From NCBI GenBank assembly GCA_038238115.1, contig JBBRYB010000037.1, forward strand, positions 1 through 29,885: DNA of 29,885 nucleotides. The letters are read 5' to 3'. Origin of the DNA: JBBRYB01 sp038238115. Its GTDB lineage: Bacteria; Actinomycetota; Actinomycetes; Propionibacteriales; Nocardioidaceae. The notes beneath the pieces are model-generated. The model did no database searches. It had not been told where the DNA came from and worked only from the letters and a program-made list of their open reading frames with translations. Below, one piece after another: positions 23,472 through 29,885 of this stretch. The position numbers were made by a program, and so were the translations under genes. How positions within the stretch are numbered: the first letter of the stretch is position 1; each line of letters begins with the position of its first letter.

Positions 23472-24050
23472 TCACCGCGGGGACACGGCATAGCGGAAGT
23501 GGGTCGCCGTGGAGCCCCGTTGGACATCGATGAGGTGGAGCTGAATGTGTCCGTCATGAAGCTTGTCGAACAGCCGGGTTCCGGCGCCGAAGATGACGGG
23601 GGCGATGTGCAGGCGTATCTCTTGGACGAGGCCGGCCCGCAGGAGCTGCTGACCGATGCTGGGGCTGAACACATCGACATCGCTGTCACCAGCGACCTCG
23701 CTCGCCCTTTCGACGGCTTCCTGGGGGCTAGCGACGAACACGTAGATGCTGTTGGCTGGGACGTCGACCGGCGTGCTGTGCGACACGATGAATGTGGGTG
23801 TCCGGGCGGCGCCGCCGGGACCGTCGGGTCCCCACCACGCAACTGACAGGTCATAGGTACGACGGCCGGCAATCGTGCCGCCGACTCGCCGATCGCTGTC
23901 GGCGAGGATCTCGTTGCCCAGCTCGTCCTCACCGAATGCCCACTGGTGCAGCTGCTGGCCGCCGTCGCCCATCGGCTCATCGGGCCGAACCCCCGTCGCG
24001 GTCGCGAACCCGTCCACGGACATGCTGATATCGAGCGTCACCTTGCTCAT
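23472..24050 (-). CDS. Dihydrofolate-reductase-family (RibD C-terminal domain) protein, copy 3
   Basis: A 192-residue DHFR/RibD-C-fold protein: KVTLDISMSVDGFATATG, then GGTIAGRRTYDLSVAWWGPD, SIGQQLLRAGLVQEIRLHIAPVIFGAGTRLFD and the C-terminal STATHFRYAVSP. It is a third, more distant paralogue of the pair at 18769-19931; the region after the GRRTYD motif carries GGAARTPTFIVSHS rather than VFVLT. The start is ATG 24050 with GAGGAAG upstream. It is a likely NADPH-binding reductase of unknown substrate. It lies alone between the DUF1835 gene and the aminopeptidase gene. Confidence 0.9.
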   Translation of the reverse strand: MSKVTLDISMSVDGFATATGVRPDEPMGDGGQQLHQWAFGEDELGNEILADSDRRVGGTIAGRRTYDLSVAWWGPDGPGGAARTPTFIVSHSTPVDVPANSIYVFVASPQEAVERASEVAGDSDVDVFSPSIGQQLLRAGLVQEIRLHIAPVIFGAGTRLFDKLHDGHIQLHLIDVQRGSTATHFRYAVSPR

Positions 24051-24120
24051 CGCCGCTCTTCCTCATCGTGGACGAAGCTGAGCGTCGCCTGCAGAAGCCG
24101 GGCGACTGAGGCGCCGACGG

Positions 24121-25473
24121 CTAGGCCAGTGCACCCATCGGATCCCAAGCGGGAAGCACACGGGGAGCTTGATCGAGGGCGGCCTTGAGGTCGTCAGGTA
24201 GCCGGTTCTTGTTGACGACCACCTCGAACACGTACTCCTCGAACCACGAGTCGCTCATCGTGTAGAAGCCGGATTCGCCCTGCTTCTTGCCCCAGCTGTT
24301 CTCCACCCGCCAACGCCGGGGACGACCGTCGACCACGTCGACGCCGGTCAGAAGCATCGCGTGGGTCATGGCGGACTCCTGGTAGCGGACCCGTTCCTCC
24401 TTGTCGAGGCTGAAGTCCGTTCCATAGACACCGGTGACGTCGTAAAGCCGGCTGTGCCAGATCCCCAGCTTGTTCTGTCCCTGCGGCTCGACGTCGCACC
24501 CGAACCAGACCGGCTCACCGTCGATGATGGTCTCCATCGCGATCGTCTTGGCAAGCTCGATGTCGACGTTGAGATACCGGACCGGCCGCCCCCCGACGAC
24601 GTTGCCGAGGTGCTCGACGGTCAGTGTCTCGCCCTTGCGGTGCTCGGTGCGCGGATCGTCTACCAGGCAGACGTAGTCCGTCAGGTCGAACGTGACGTAC
24701 TTCGAGTAGAACTCCTGCGGAGTCAGGTTGCCGTCGCGGTGGAACACCTTTTCGTCATCGGTCCACTGCCAGTCGAATGACGTCGGCGGAGTACCAAGGT
24801 GGATGCTCAGGATCGAATGGAAGTCGCCGAGTATCTCGCGCTTGGCCGCCTGGAGCTCCGCGGCGTCTGCGCTCTTGGCGACGAGCCCGCGCAGGCGTAT
24901 GGCGCCATGGCGGGCAAGTGACTTCAAGGCACTGTTCATCCGCCGAGTGTCCGACGACGACTGAGTCTCAGGCATCACGTTTTTCGGCACCACACCGTGC
25001 TTGGTGAAGAGGCTGACGATCATGTCCCACTGCCCGCCGTCGTCCAACGCATTAGTGAGCAGGAAGGCGACCAGGCGCTCGTCCGCGTCTCGGTCTGCGG
25101 TCGCGAGGACCGACTCGAGGAAGAAGTTCGCCCGCTCGAGCTTGTCGTAGTACATCGCGTAGTTCTGCGAGAACTCGAAGTTCTTCACGCCGAGCCGCTT
25201 GCGGGTGCCTGACCTCAACAGGTTGAGCCCCGCAAACAGCCAGCATCGCCCTGAGTTCTCCTGGTTCGTGACCTTCCAGTCGTCGAGTCGGTGCGACACC
25301 GAGTGTGACATCGACGTCACGACGTCGTTGTCGAGTGCCACGTCGGCGATTCCCACGCGTACGACCGCGTTCTGCATTTGCCTGAGTTCAGGGCGGGTGG
25401 CGAAGTGTGAGCTGAACGACGAGAGGTCGTCCGCGGTCAGCTCAGCCGATGCATCATCACGAGTAGAAGTCAT
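24121..25473 (-). CDS. pepC: Aminopeptidase C / bleomycin hydrolase (peptidase family C1B)
   Basis: A 450-residue papain-fold cysteine aminopeptidase, cytoplasmic and normally hexameric. The catalytic triad is visible: Cys77 in QENSGRCWLFAGLN, His in AMTHAMLLTGVDVV and Asn in WRVENSWGKKQG. Further family landmarks are FEFSQNYAMYYDKLERANFF, DDGGQWDMIVSLFTKHGVVP and PVWFGCDV. Its length fits PepC. The start is ATG 25473; TATGTT lies six bases upstream and there is no ribosome site. The C-terminus ends DPMGALA, longer than the short tail that occludes the active site in some members. It probably trims N-terminal residues from peptides. It follows the aldehyde dehydrogenase gene by 41 bases but may have its own promoter. 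Confidence 0.95.
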   Translation of the reverse strand: MTSTRDDASAELTADDLSSFSSHFATRPELRQMQNAVVRVGIADVALDNDVVTSMSHSVSHRLDDWKVTNQENSGRCWLFAGLNLLRSGTRKRLGVKNFEFSQNYAMYYDKLERANFFLESVLATADRDADERLVAFLLTNALDDGGQWDMIVSLFTKHGVVPKNVMPETQSSSDTRRMNSALKSLARHGAIRLRGLVAKSADAAELQAAKREILGDFHSILSIHLGTPPTSFDWQWTDDEKVFHRDGNLTPQEFYSKYVTFDLTDYVCLVDDPRTEHRKGETLTVEHLGNVVGGRPVRYLNVDIELAKTIAMETIIDGEPVWFGCDVEPQGQNKLGIWHSRLYDVTGVYGTDFSLDKEERVRYQESAMTHAMLLTGVDVVDGRPRRWRVENSWGKKQGESGFYTMSDSWFEEYVFEVVVNKNRLPDDLKAALDQAPRVLPAWDPMGALA

Positions 25474-25514
25474 GTAGGCAACATATCCCCCGGCCCGGCG
25501 GTTGAAGCCAGGGA

Positions 25515-27020
25515 TCAGCCAAACTCGACACCCTGGGCGAGCGGCAACTCGGTTGAGTAGTTGACGGTGTTGGTCGTTCGTCGCATGTACGACTTCCACG
25601 CATCGGATCCCGATTCCCGCCCTCCCCCAGTCTCCTTCTCACCGCCGAAGGCGCCGCCGATCTCCGCACCACTAGGCCCGATGTTGATGTTGACGATGCC
25701 GCAGTCGGAGCCGGCGGCAGAGATGAAACGTTCGGCTTCGCGCAGATCGAGGGTGAAGATCGACGACGACAACCCCTGGCCGACAGCGTTGTGCAGCGCG
25801 ATCGCCTGGTCGAGATCGTCGTAGTCGAGCACATACAAGATGGGGGCGAACGTCTCCGACCTCACGATGTCCGTCTGCTCCGGCATCTCGATGATGGCCG
25901 GCTCTACGTAATAGCCGTTGCCCATGCCGTCGGTTCGGGCGCCGCCAGTCACCAACCGACCGCCGTCCTTCTGCGCGGCCTCGATCGCGCGAACGAAACC
26001 GGCATAAGCGGACTCGTCGATCAGCGGACCCACGAGCGTCTTGTGATCCAGCGGAGAGCCGATCGGCAGGGTCTCGTACGCCGCACGCAGACGATCGACG
26101 ACTTCGGCCTTGATCGACTCGTGCGCAATCACTCGGCGGAGCGACGTGCACCGCTGTCCCGCAGTTCCAACAGCCGAGAACACGATTCCGCGCACCGCGA
26201 GACCGAGGTCGGCGGTCGGTGACACAACCGCTGCGTTGTTTCCGCCAAGCTCCAGCAAAGATCGACCCAGTCTTGCCGCGATCCGCGGCGCAATCTCCTT
26301 GCCCATCCTGGTCGAGCCAGTCGCAGAGACGAGGGCGATGCGTGGATCGTCGGCCATCCGCTCACCAACACCTCGGGTGCCCACGAGCAAGGCGGAGACG
26401 TGCTCAGGAGCCCCCACCCTCCTGGCGGCTTCGGACAGCAGAGCCTGACAGGCGACCGCGGTCAACAGCGTCTTCTCCGAGGGTTTCCACACCACACTGT
26501 CACCGCACACGAGCGCCACAGCTGCATTCCACGACCAGACGGCGACGGGGAAGTTGAAGGCAGAGATGACGCCGACCACCCCGAGCGGGTGCCACTGTTC
26601 CATCATCCGATGACCCGGTCGCTCAGTCGCAATGGTCAGGCCGAAGAGCTGGCGGGACAGACCGACCGCGAGGTCGCAGATGTCGATCATCTCCTGGACC
26701 TCGCCCAAGCCCTCGGAGACGATCTTGCCCGCCTCGATCGACACAAGGGCGCCCAAGTCCTGCTTGTGCTGCCGCAGCAGTTCGCCCAGCTCGCGGACGA
26801 GTTGTCCGCGCGCCGGAGCCGGCACCAAGCGCCAGCTCTCGTATGCGAGTTGAGCTCGAAGCACAACCGCGTCGACCTCTGCATCCGTATGCGATCGCAG
26901 CCGGCCGAGCTCGCTGCCGTCTATAGGGGATCGCGCTATCAGGTCACCGTCCACGCTGAGCGGATTCACCGCTCCCAGCCTGGTCAAGATGTCGGACGCG
27001 CGTCTGGCAAGGTCGTTCAT
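25515..27020 (-). CDS. ALDH7-type aldehyde dehydrogenase (aminoadipate-semialdehyde/piperideine-6-carboxylate type)
   Basis: A 501-residue NAD(P)-dependent aldehyde dehydrogenase, full length. Catalytic residues are seen: Asn156 (SAFNFPVAVW), Glu257 (LLELGGNN) and Cys291 (GTAGQRCTSLRR). Near the C-terminus GGEKETGGGRESGSDAWK, followed by YMRR, is the marker of the ALDH7 group, whose members oxidise alpha-aminoadipate semialdehyde in lysine breakdown. The NAD site includes VVWKPSEKT. The start is ATG 27020 with AAGGTG upstream. No lysine aminotransferase lies in the window, so the pathway link is inferred from family. The frame is clean. Confidence 0.92.
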   Translation of the reverse strand: MNDLARRASDILTRLGAVNPLSVDGDLIARSPIDGSELGRLRSHTDAEVDAVVLRAQLAYESWRLVPAPARGQLVRELGELLRQHKQDLGALVSIEAGKIVSEGLGEVQEMIDICDLAVGLSRQLFGLTIATERPGHRMMEQWHPLGVVGVISAFNFPVAVWSWNAAVALVCGDSVVWKPSEKTLLTAVACQALLSEAARRVGAPEHVSALLVGTRGVGERMADDPRIALVSATGSTRMGKEIAPRIAARLGRSLLELGGNNAAVVSPTADLGLAVRGIVFSAVGTAGQRCTSLRRVIAHESIKAEVVDRLRAAYETLPIGSPLDHKTLVGPLIDESAYAGFVRAIEAAQKDGGRLVTGGARTDGMGNGYYVEPAIIEMPEQTDIVRSETFAPILYVLDYDDLDQAIALHNAVGQGLSSSIFTLDLREAERFISAAGSDCGIVNINIGPSGAEIGGAFGGEKETGGGRESGSDAWKSYMRRTTNTVNYSTELPLAQGVEFG

Positions 27021-27193
27021 CTGCCCACCTTCGCGAGTATCACCCGCGCACCGTCGACGGTCACGTCGGCAGCGTTCCCATCGCCTAGGAGCGGGCAGTC
27101 CTGTCCCGGACGAAGGCAGTGTAGATCCACTCGAGGGGCGACATCCCGGTCAAGCCCTCCTCCGGCAGGAGAACTCCCTCGTCTGACCTGCAG

Positions 27194-27828
27194 TCACTGG
27201 GGGGCGCGCAGCAGGAGCGCGACCCAGCTGCGGTACGGCCGCCAGCATTCGAGACGGCTGTGATGTGTGCGTTCGGAGGCAGTTGGTAGGCGTCCCGGGC
27301 GGCCGCTTCCAGCCTCCTTTCATGCCGCGGAGGGGCGTCGGGCGCGCCCATCCCACGAATGATGATGAGCTCTGCGGAGAAGGGCCCGATACCCGGTAGC
27401 CGCTGCAACTGCCGTTCGGCGTCGCCGAACGTCTGGTCTCGGAGCCGGTCACGGTCCAGTGCACCGTCGAGCGCGGCTGACGCCGGGTGGTGTAGCTGGT
27501 CGATCTTCTCGTCGGTGAGCCCACGCTGGGGCGACGCGAGGTCAGCCAGTCGCGCTGGTGAGGGGAAGGCCCCGCGCTCGCCGTAGTCATCGGCGACGTG
27601 TTGCTTGACGGTCGCAGCCTGAGTCATCTGGATGCGGTGGCCGATGATGCACCAGGCAGCGGCCTCGTAGGGTGTGTAGAAGAGCACGGGTCGAAGACCG
27701 GCGAATCGTCTCTGGAGTTCACTGACGACGGGATCGTTTCGGCCGAGCGCAGTGAAGTCGCCTGCGTCGACGTCGAGGCAAAGGATTCTCTCGACGTCGC
27801 GGCGGATCTTTGCGATGAGCTCGCTCAC
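27194..27828 (-). pseudogene. DNA-3-methyladenine glycosylase II (AlkA-type), truncated and frameshifted
   Basis: An AlkA-like base-excision glycosylase. Seen: ERILCLDVDAGDFTALGRND, VLFYTPYEAAAWCIIGHRIQM and the helix-hairpin-helix LQRLPGIGPFSAELIIIRGM. In the frame as written it runs on to 27085, but after AVSN one base is missing near 27246; restoring it gives WRPYRSWVALLLRAPQ and a stop at 27194, the expected C-terminus. Upstream of GTG 27828 the same frame carries GGVAWTASVVLRQHDDEIRG back to a TGA near 27922 with no start codon, so the N-terminal beta domain is also lost. Repair activity is unlikely. A single indel could be an error, but the missing N-terminus is not explained by that. 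Confidence 0.75.
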
Positions 27829-28051
27829 GTATGGTCCGTCGATCTCGCCTCGAATCTCGTCGTCGTGCTGGCGCAGGACAACGCTGGCGGTCCACGCAAC
27901 ACCGCCCGGCTGGCAGAGCCGTCAGAGAGTCGGTGGAGGGCGGGCCTTGTCGCCCGTCCGAGGCTCGGTGCGGGAGGCCAGGACGGCACGTTTCGCGCCC
28001 TCGGGAGACCTCGAGGGAAGAACCACTCGGCGACCGTTGTTCCAACGCACC

Positions 28052-28840
28052 ATGACCTCTCTCGCCGATGACACGATCGCAGCACTCCGCAGCACACACG
28101 ACGATTTGGCCACCTTGGTTAGGGGCCTCTCCGACGAAGAGCTCTCTGCCCCTTCGGGCGCATCAGAGTGGACAGTCGCCCAGGTCCTGTCCCATCTGGG
28201 AAGCGGCGCCGAGATCACCCACTCCGGCTACCGCGCCGCCCTCGACGAGGCACCCGCGACCGAGGATGACTTCAACCAGGGCGTGTGGGCCCGGTGGAAC
28301 GAGCTAGGCCCCCGCGACCAGGCTGACGGCTTTCTCGAGCACGACGCTGCTCTAGTTGACGCCCTCGAGTCGCTCACCTCGCAACAGCGGGAGAACCTAC
28401 AGCTCAGGCTGAGCTTCGCACCCGAACCGCTGACGCTGGCTGCGATCGCCGGCCTGCGACTCAACGAGGCGGCACAGCACTCGTGGGACGTCCGGGTCGC
28501 CCTCGACCCCGCCGCCACCCTCGATGCCGGCTCGGCAACAGTGCTCGTCGAGCACTTCCATGGCGAGCTGGGCTTCCTGCTGGGATTCATCGGCAAGGCG
28601 GACCGGCTGTCCGAGCCGGTCGTCCTAGATCTCCCAAGCTCCGATGCGGCCGTCCTGATCGGCGACCAGGTCAGCTTCTCGAAGGCCGCCCCCGGAGCGA
28701 CTGCAACCTTCACCGGCGAGCTCGAGGCCGCGATCCGGCTCATCAGTGGCCGGCTCACGTCGCCGTACACGCCAGCGAGTGTCGAGGTCACAGGCAACGT
28801 GAACCTGGACGACCTTCGCCGTGTCTTCCCCGGCTACTGA
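28052..28840 (+). CDS. Maleylpyruvate isomerase family (mycothiol-dependent-type) protein
   Basis: A 262-residue protein of the MDMPI family. The N-terminal helical bundle holds SEWTVAQVLSHLGSGAEITHSGY, where the W-T-V and His pattern matches the family, and further on LNEAAQHSWDVRVALDP, the second His-containing helix that completes the metal site. The C-terminal domain contains DLPSSDAAVLIGDQVSFS and ISGRLTSPYTPASVEVTGNVNLDDLRRVFPGY, the usual sterol-carrier-like tail. The start is ATG 28052; no clear ribosome site. It is divergent from the broken AlkA gene and ends 18 bases before the probable edge of the IS630 element. The substrate is unknown. Confidence 0.9.
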   Translation: MTSLADDTIAALRSTHDDLATLVRGLSDEELSAPSGASEWTVAQVLSHLGSGAEITHSGYRAALDEAPATEDDFNQGVWARWNELGPRDQADGFLEHDAALVDALESLTSQQRENLQLRLSFAPEPLTLAAIAGLRLNEAAQHSWDVRVALDPAATLDAGSATVLVEHFHGELGFLLGFIGKADRLSEPVVLDLPSSDAAVLIGDQVSFSKAAPGATATFTGELEAAIRLISGRLTSPYTPASVEVTGNVNLDDLRRVFPGY

Positions 28841-28857
28841 GAGCCCCCCTGGGCCAC

Positions 28858-29885
28858 TAGTGTCCCGCGTGGGAAATAGCTTTACGGTTGCTGGTTCGTC
28901 AGAATGAGGTATGGCGAATCGACCTGCTCCGGCGTTGGTGCTTCGTGAGGGTGACCGTGAGGCATTGTCTGGGTTGACGCGTTCCTCGTCGGTGCGGGCG
29001 GGGTTGGCCCAGCGGGCGCGGATCGTGTTGCTTGCAGCTGAGGGGATGTCGAACACGGCGATCGCCGAACTGGTCGCGACCTCGAGACCCACGGTGATCG
29101 GGTGGCGGGAGCGGTATCAGGCCAAGGGCATGCGGGGCTTGGAGGATGAGCAACGGCCAGGCCGCCCGCGCAGCATCGACCATGCCGCGATCGTGACGGC
29201 GACGCTGATGCCGCCACCGAAGAAGTTGGGTGTCACGCACTGGTCGACAAGGCTGCTGGCCCGGCAGTTGAAGATCTCCGACGCCACGGTCGCCAAGGCG
29301 TGGCGTGACTACGGGGTGAAGCCGTGGCGCACCGAGTCGTTCCGGTTCTCCACCGATCCCGAACTGGTCGCCAAGGTCACCGACGTGGTCGGTTTGTACC
29401 TGGCACCACCGGAGAACGCCGTGGTGCTCAGCATCGATGAAAAGTCCCAGATCCAAGCCCTGGAACGGTCTGCGCCGATCCTGCCGCTGCAACCCGGTCT
29501 GGCCGAACGCCGGTCCCACGACTACATCCGGCACGGCACCTCGACCTTGTTCGCGGCCCTGGAGATCTCCACCGGCCAGGTCACAGCAGCCCTCAAACCG
29601 CGTCACCGTCACCAGGAGTTCCTGGCCTTCCTCAAGCAGGTCGCCCGCGCCTACCCCGACCAGGAACTGCACCTGGTGATGGACAACTACGCCGCGCACA
29701 AGCATAAGAACGTCAAGGAGTGGCTGGCAGCCAACCTCCGCGTGGTCTGCCACTTAACCCCGACCCACGCGTCGTGGATGAACCTGGTCGAGGTCTGGTT
29801 CTCACTGGCCGAACGCCAAGCCATCCACCGCGGCAGCTACCGCTCGGTCCGCGAGCTCAACGCCAAGATCCGCGCCTACATCGAC
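28858..29885 (+). mobile_element. IS630-family insertion sequence, left part (truncated by window edge)
   Basis: The element begins near CTAG (28857-28860), consistent with the TA target preference of IS630. The bases that follow, TGTCCCGCGTGGGAAATAG, are a plausible left inverted repeat, but the right end is outside the window and cannot be compared. It carries the transposase at 28911. It inserted directly behind the MDMPI gene without damaging it. Confidence 0.6.
28911..29885 (+). CDS. IS630-family DDE transposase (3'-truncated by window edge)
   Basis: 325 residues are visible, with no stop. The N-terminal helix-turn-helix half runs QRARIVLLAAEGMSNTAIAE, then RPTVIGWRERY and RPGRPRSI. The catalytic DDE triad is visible: Asp in VVLSIDEKSQIQALER, Asp in LHLVMDNYAAHKH and Glu in PTHASWMNLVEVWFS. 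IS630 transposases are about 340-360 residues long, so only the end is missing. The ATG at 28911 follows AATGAGGT, a poorly spaced ribosome site. The frame is intact throughout, so the element may be active or recently acquired. Confidence 0.93.
   Translation, partial: MANRPAPALVLREGDREALSGLTRSSSVRAGLAQRARIVLLAAEGMSNTAIAELVATSRPTVIGWRERYQAKGMRGLEDEQRPGRPRSIDHAAIVTATLMPPPKKLGVTHWSTRLLARQLKISDATVAKAWRDYGVKPWRTESFRFSTDPELVAKVTDVVGLYLAPPENAVVLSIDEKSQIQALERSAPILPLQPGLAERRSHDYIRHGTSTLFAALEISTGQVTAALKPRHRHQEFLAFLKQVARAYPDQELHLVMDNYAAHKHKNVKEWLAANLRVVCHLTPTHASWMNLVEVWFSLAERQAIHRGSYRSVRELNAKIRAYID

Noticed and set aside
28899..29753. A 284-codon minus-strand frame over the IS element
   Set aside because: It is the reverse of the IS630 transposase, whose DDE motifs are clear on the plus strand.

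Overview
The window is high-GC DNA with strong G/C third-position bias. Its gene families point to an actinobacterium (Actinomycetota): ECF42 and ECF41 sigma factors, DGPF/YCII proteins, maleylpyruvate-isomerase-type (mycothiol-dependent) enzymes, an actinobacterial-style ABC exporter pair, and several genes that appear to start directly at the mRNA 5' end. I cannot assign a genus from the sequence alone. No rRNA, tRNA or CRISPR array was found.

Layout. (1) 1-700, minus strand: a DGPF/YCII gene and the start of its partner ECF42 sigma factor, which runs off the left edge. (2) 1347-5247: a VOC protein, then a heterodimeric ABC exporter pair on the minus strand in which both genes carry reading-frame lesions. 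(3) 5500-9550: two GNAT acetyltransferases, a rearranged IS110 transposase remnant at 6035-6177, a translationally coupled ArsR/SRPBCC pair with its own promoter, and a maleylpyruvate-isomerase-like gene. (4) 9626-12970, minus strand: a dead ECF41 sigma gene coupled to an intact carboxymuconolactone decarboxylase-like gene, then a second ECF42/DGPF pair whose sigma gene is frameshifted in its C-terminal extension. (5) 13350-17740: a DinB-like pseudogene with an internal deletion, a divergent TetR/NmrA-like pair, and then pseudogenes (a third DGPF gene, a squalene-cyclase-like gene, and a fragment of an MDMPI-type gene). (6) 17717-24050: SnoaL-like and VOC proteins, three RibD-C/DHFR-like paralogues, YceI, a shortened methyltransferase, an AraC-type regulator and a DUF1835 protein. 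(7) 24121-29885: aminopeptidase C, an ALDH7-type aldehyde dehydrogenase, a broken AlkA-type glycosylase, an MDMPI-like protein, and an IS630-family transposase truncated by the right edge.

How the genes fit together. Much of the window is small self-contained units in which a regulator sits beside one small enzyme or ligand-binding protein: ECF42 with DGPF (twice), ECF41 with CMD, ArsR with SRPBCC, TetR with an NmrA-like reductase, and AraC beside a methyltransferase. Both intact DGPF genes share a matching ECF42-like promoter motif, and the CMD gene has an ECF41-like promoter. Many genes are damaged (frameshifts, in-frame stop codons, deletions) while their neighbours are clean. This suggests gene decay in an accessory region, although some single-base indels could be assembly errors and only reads can settle that.
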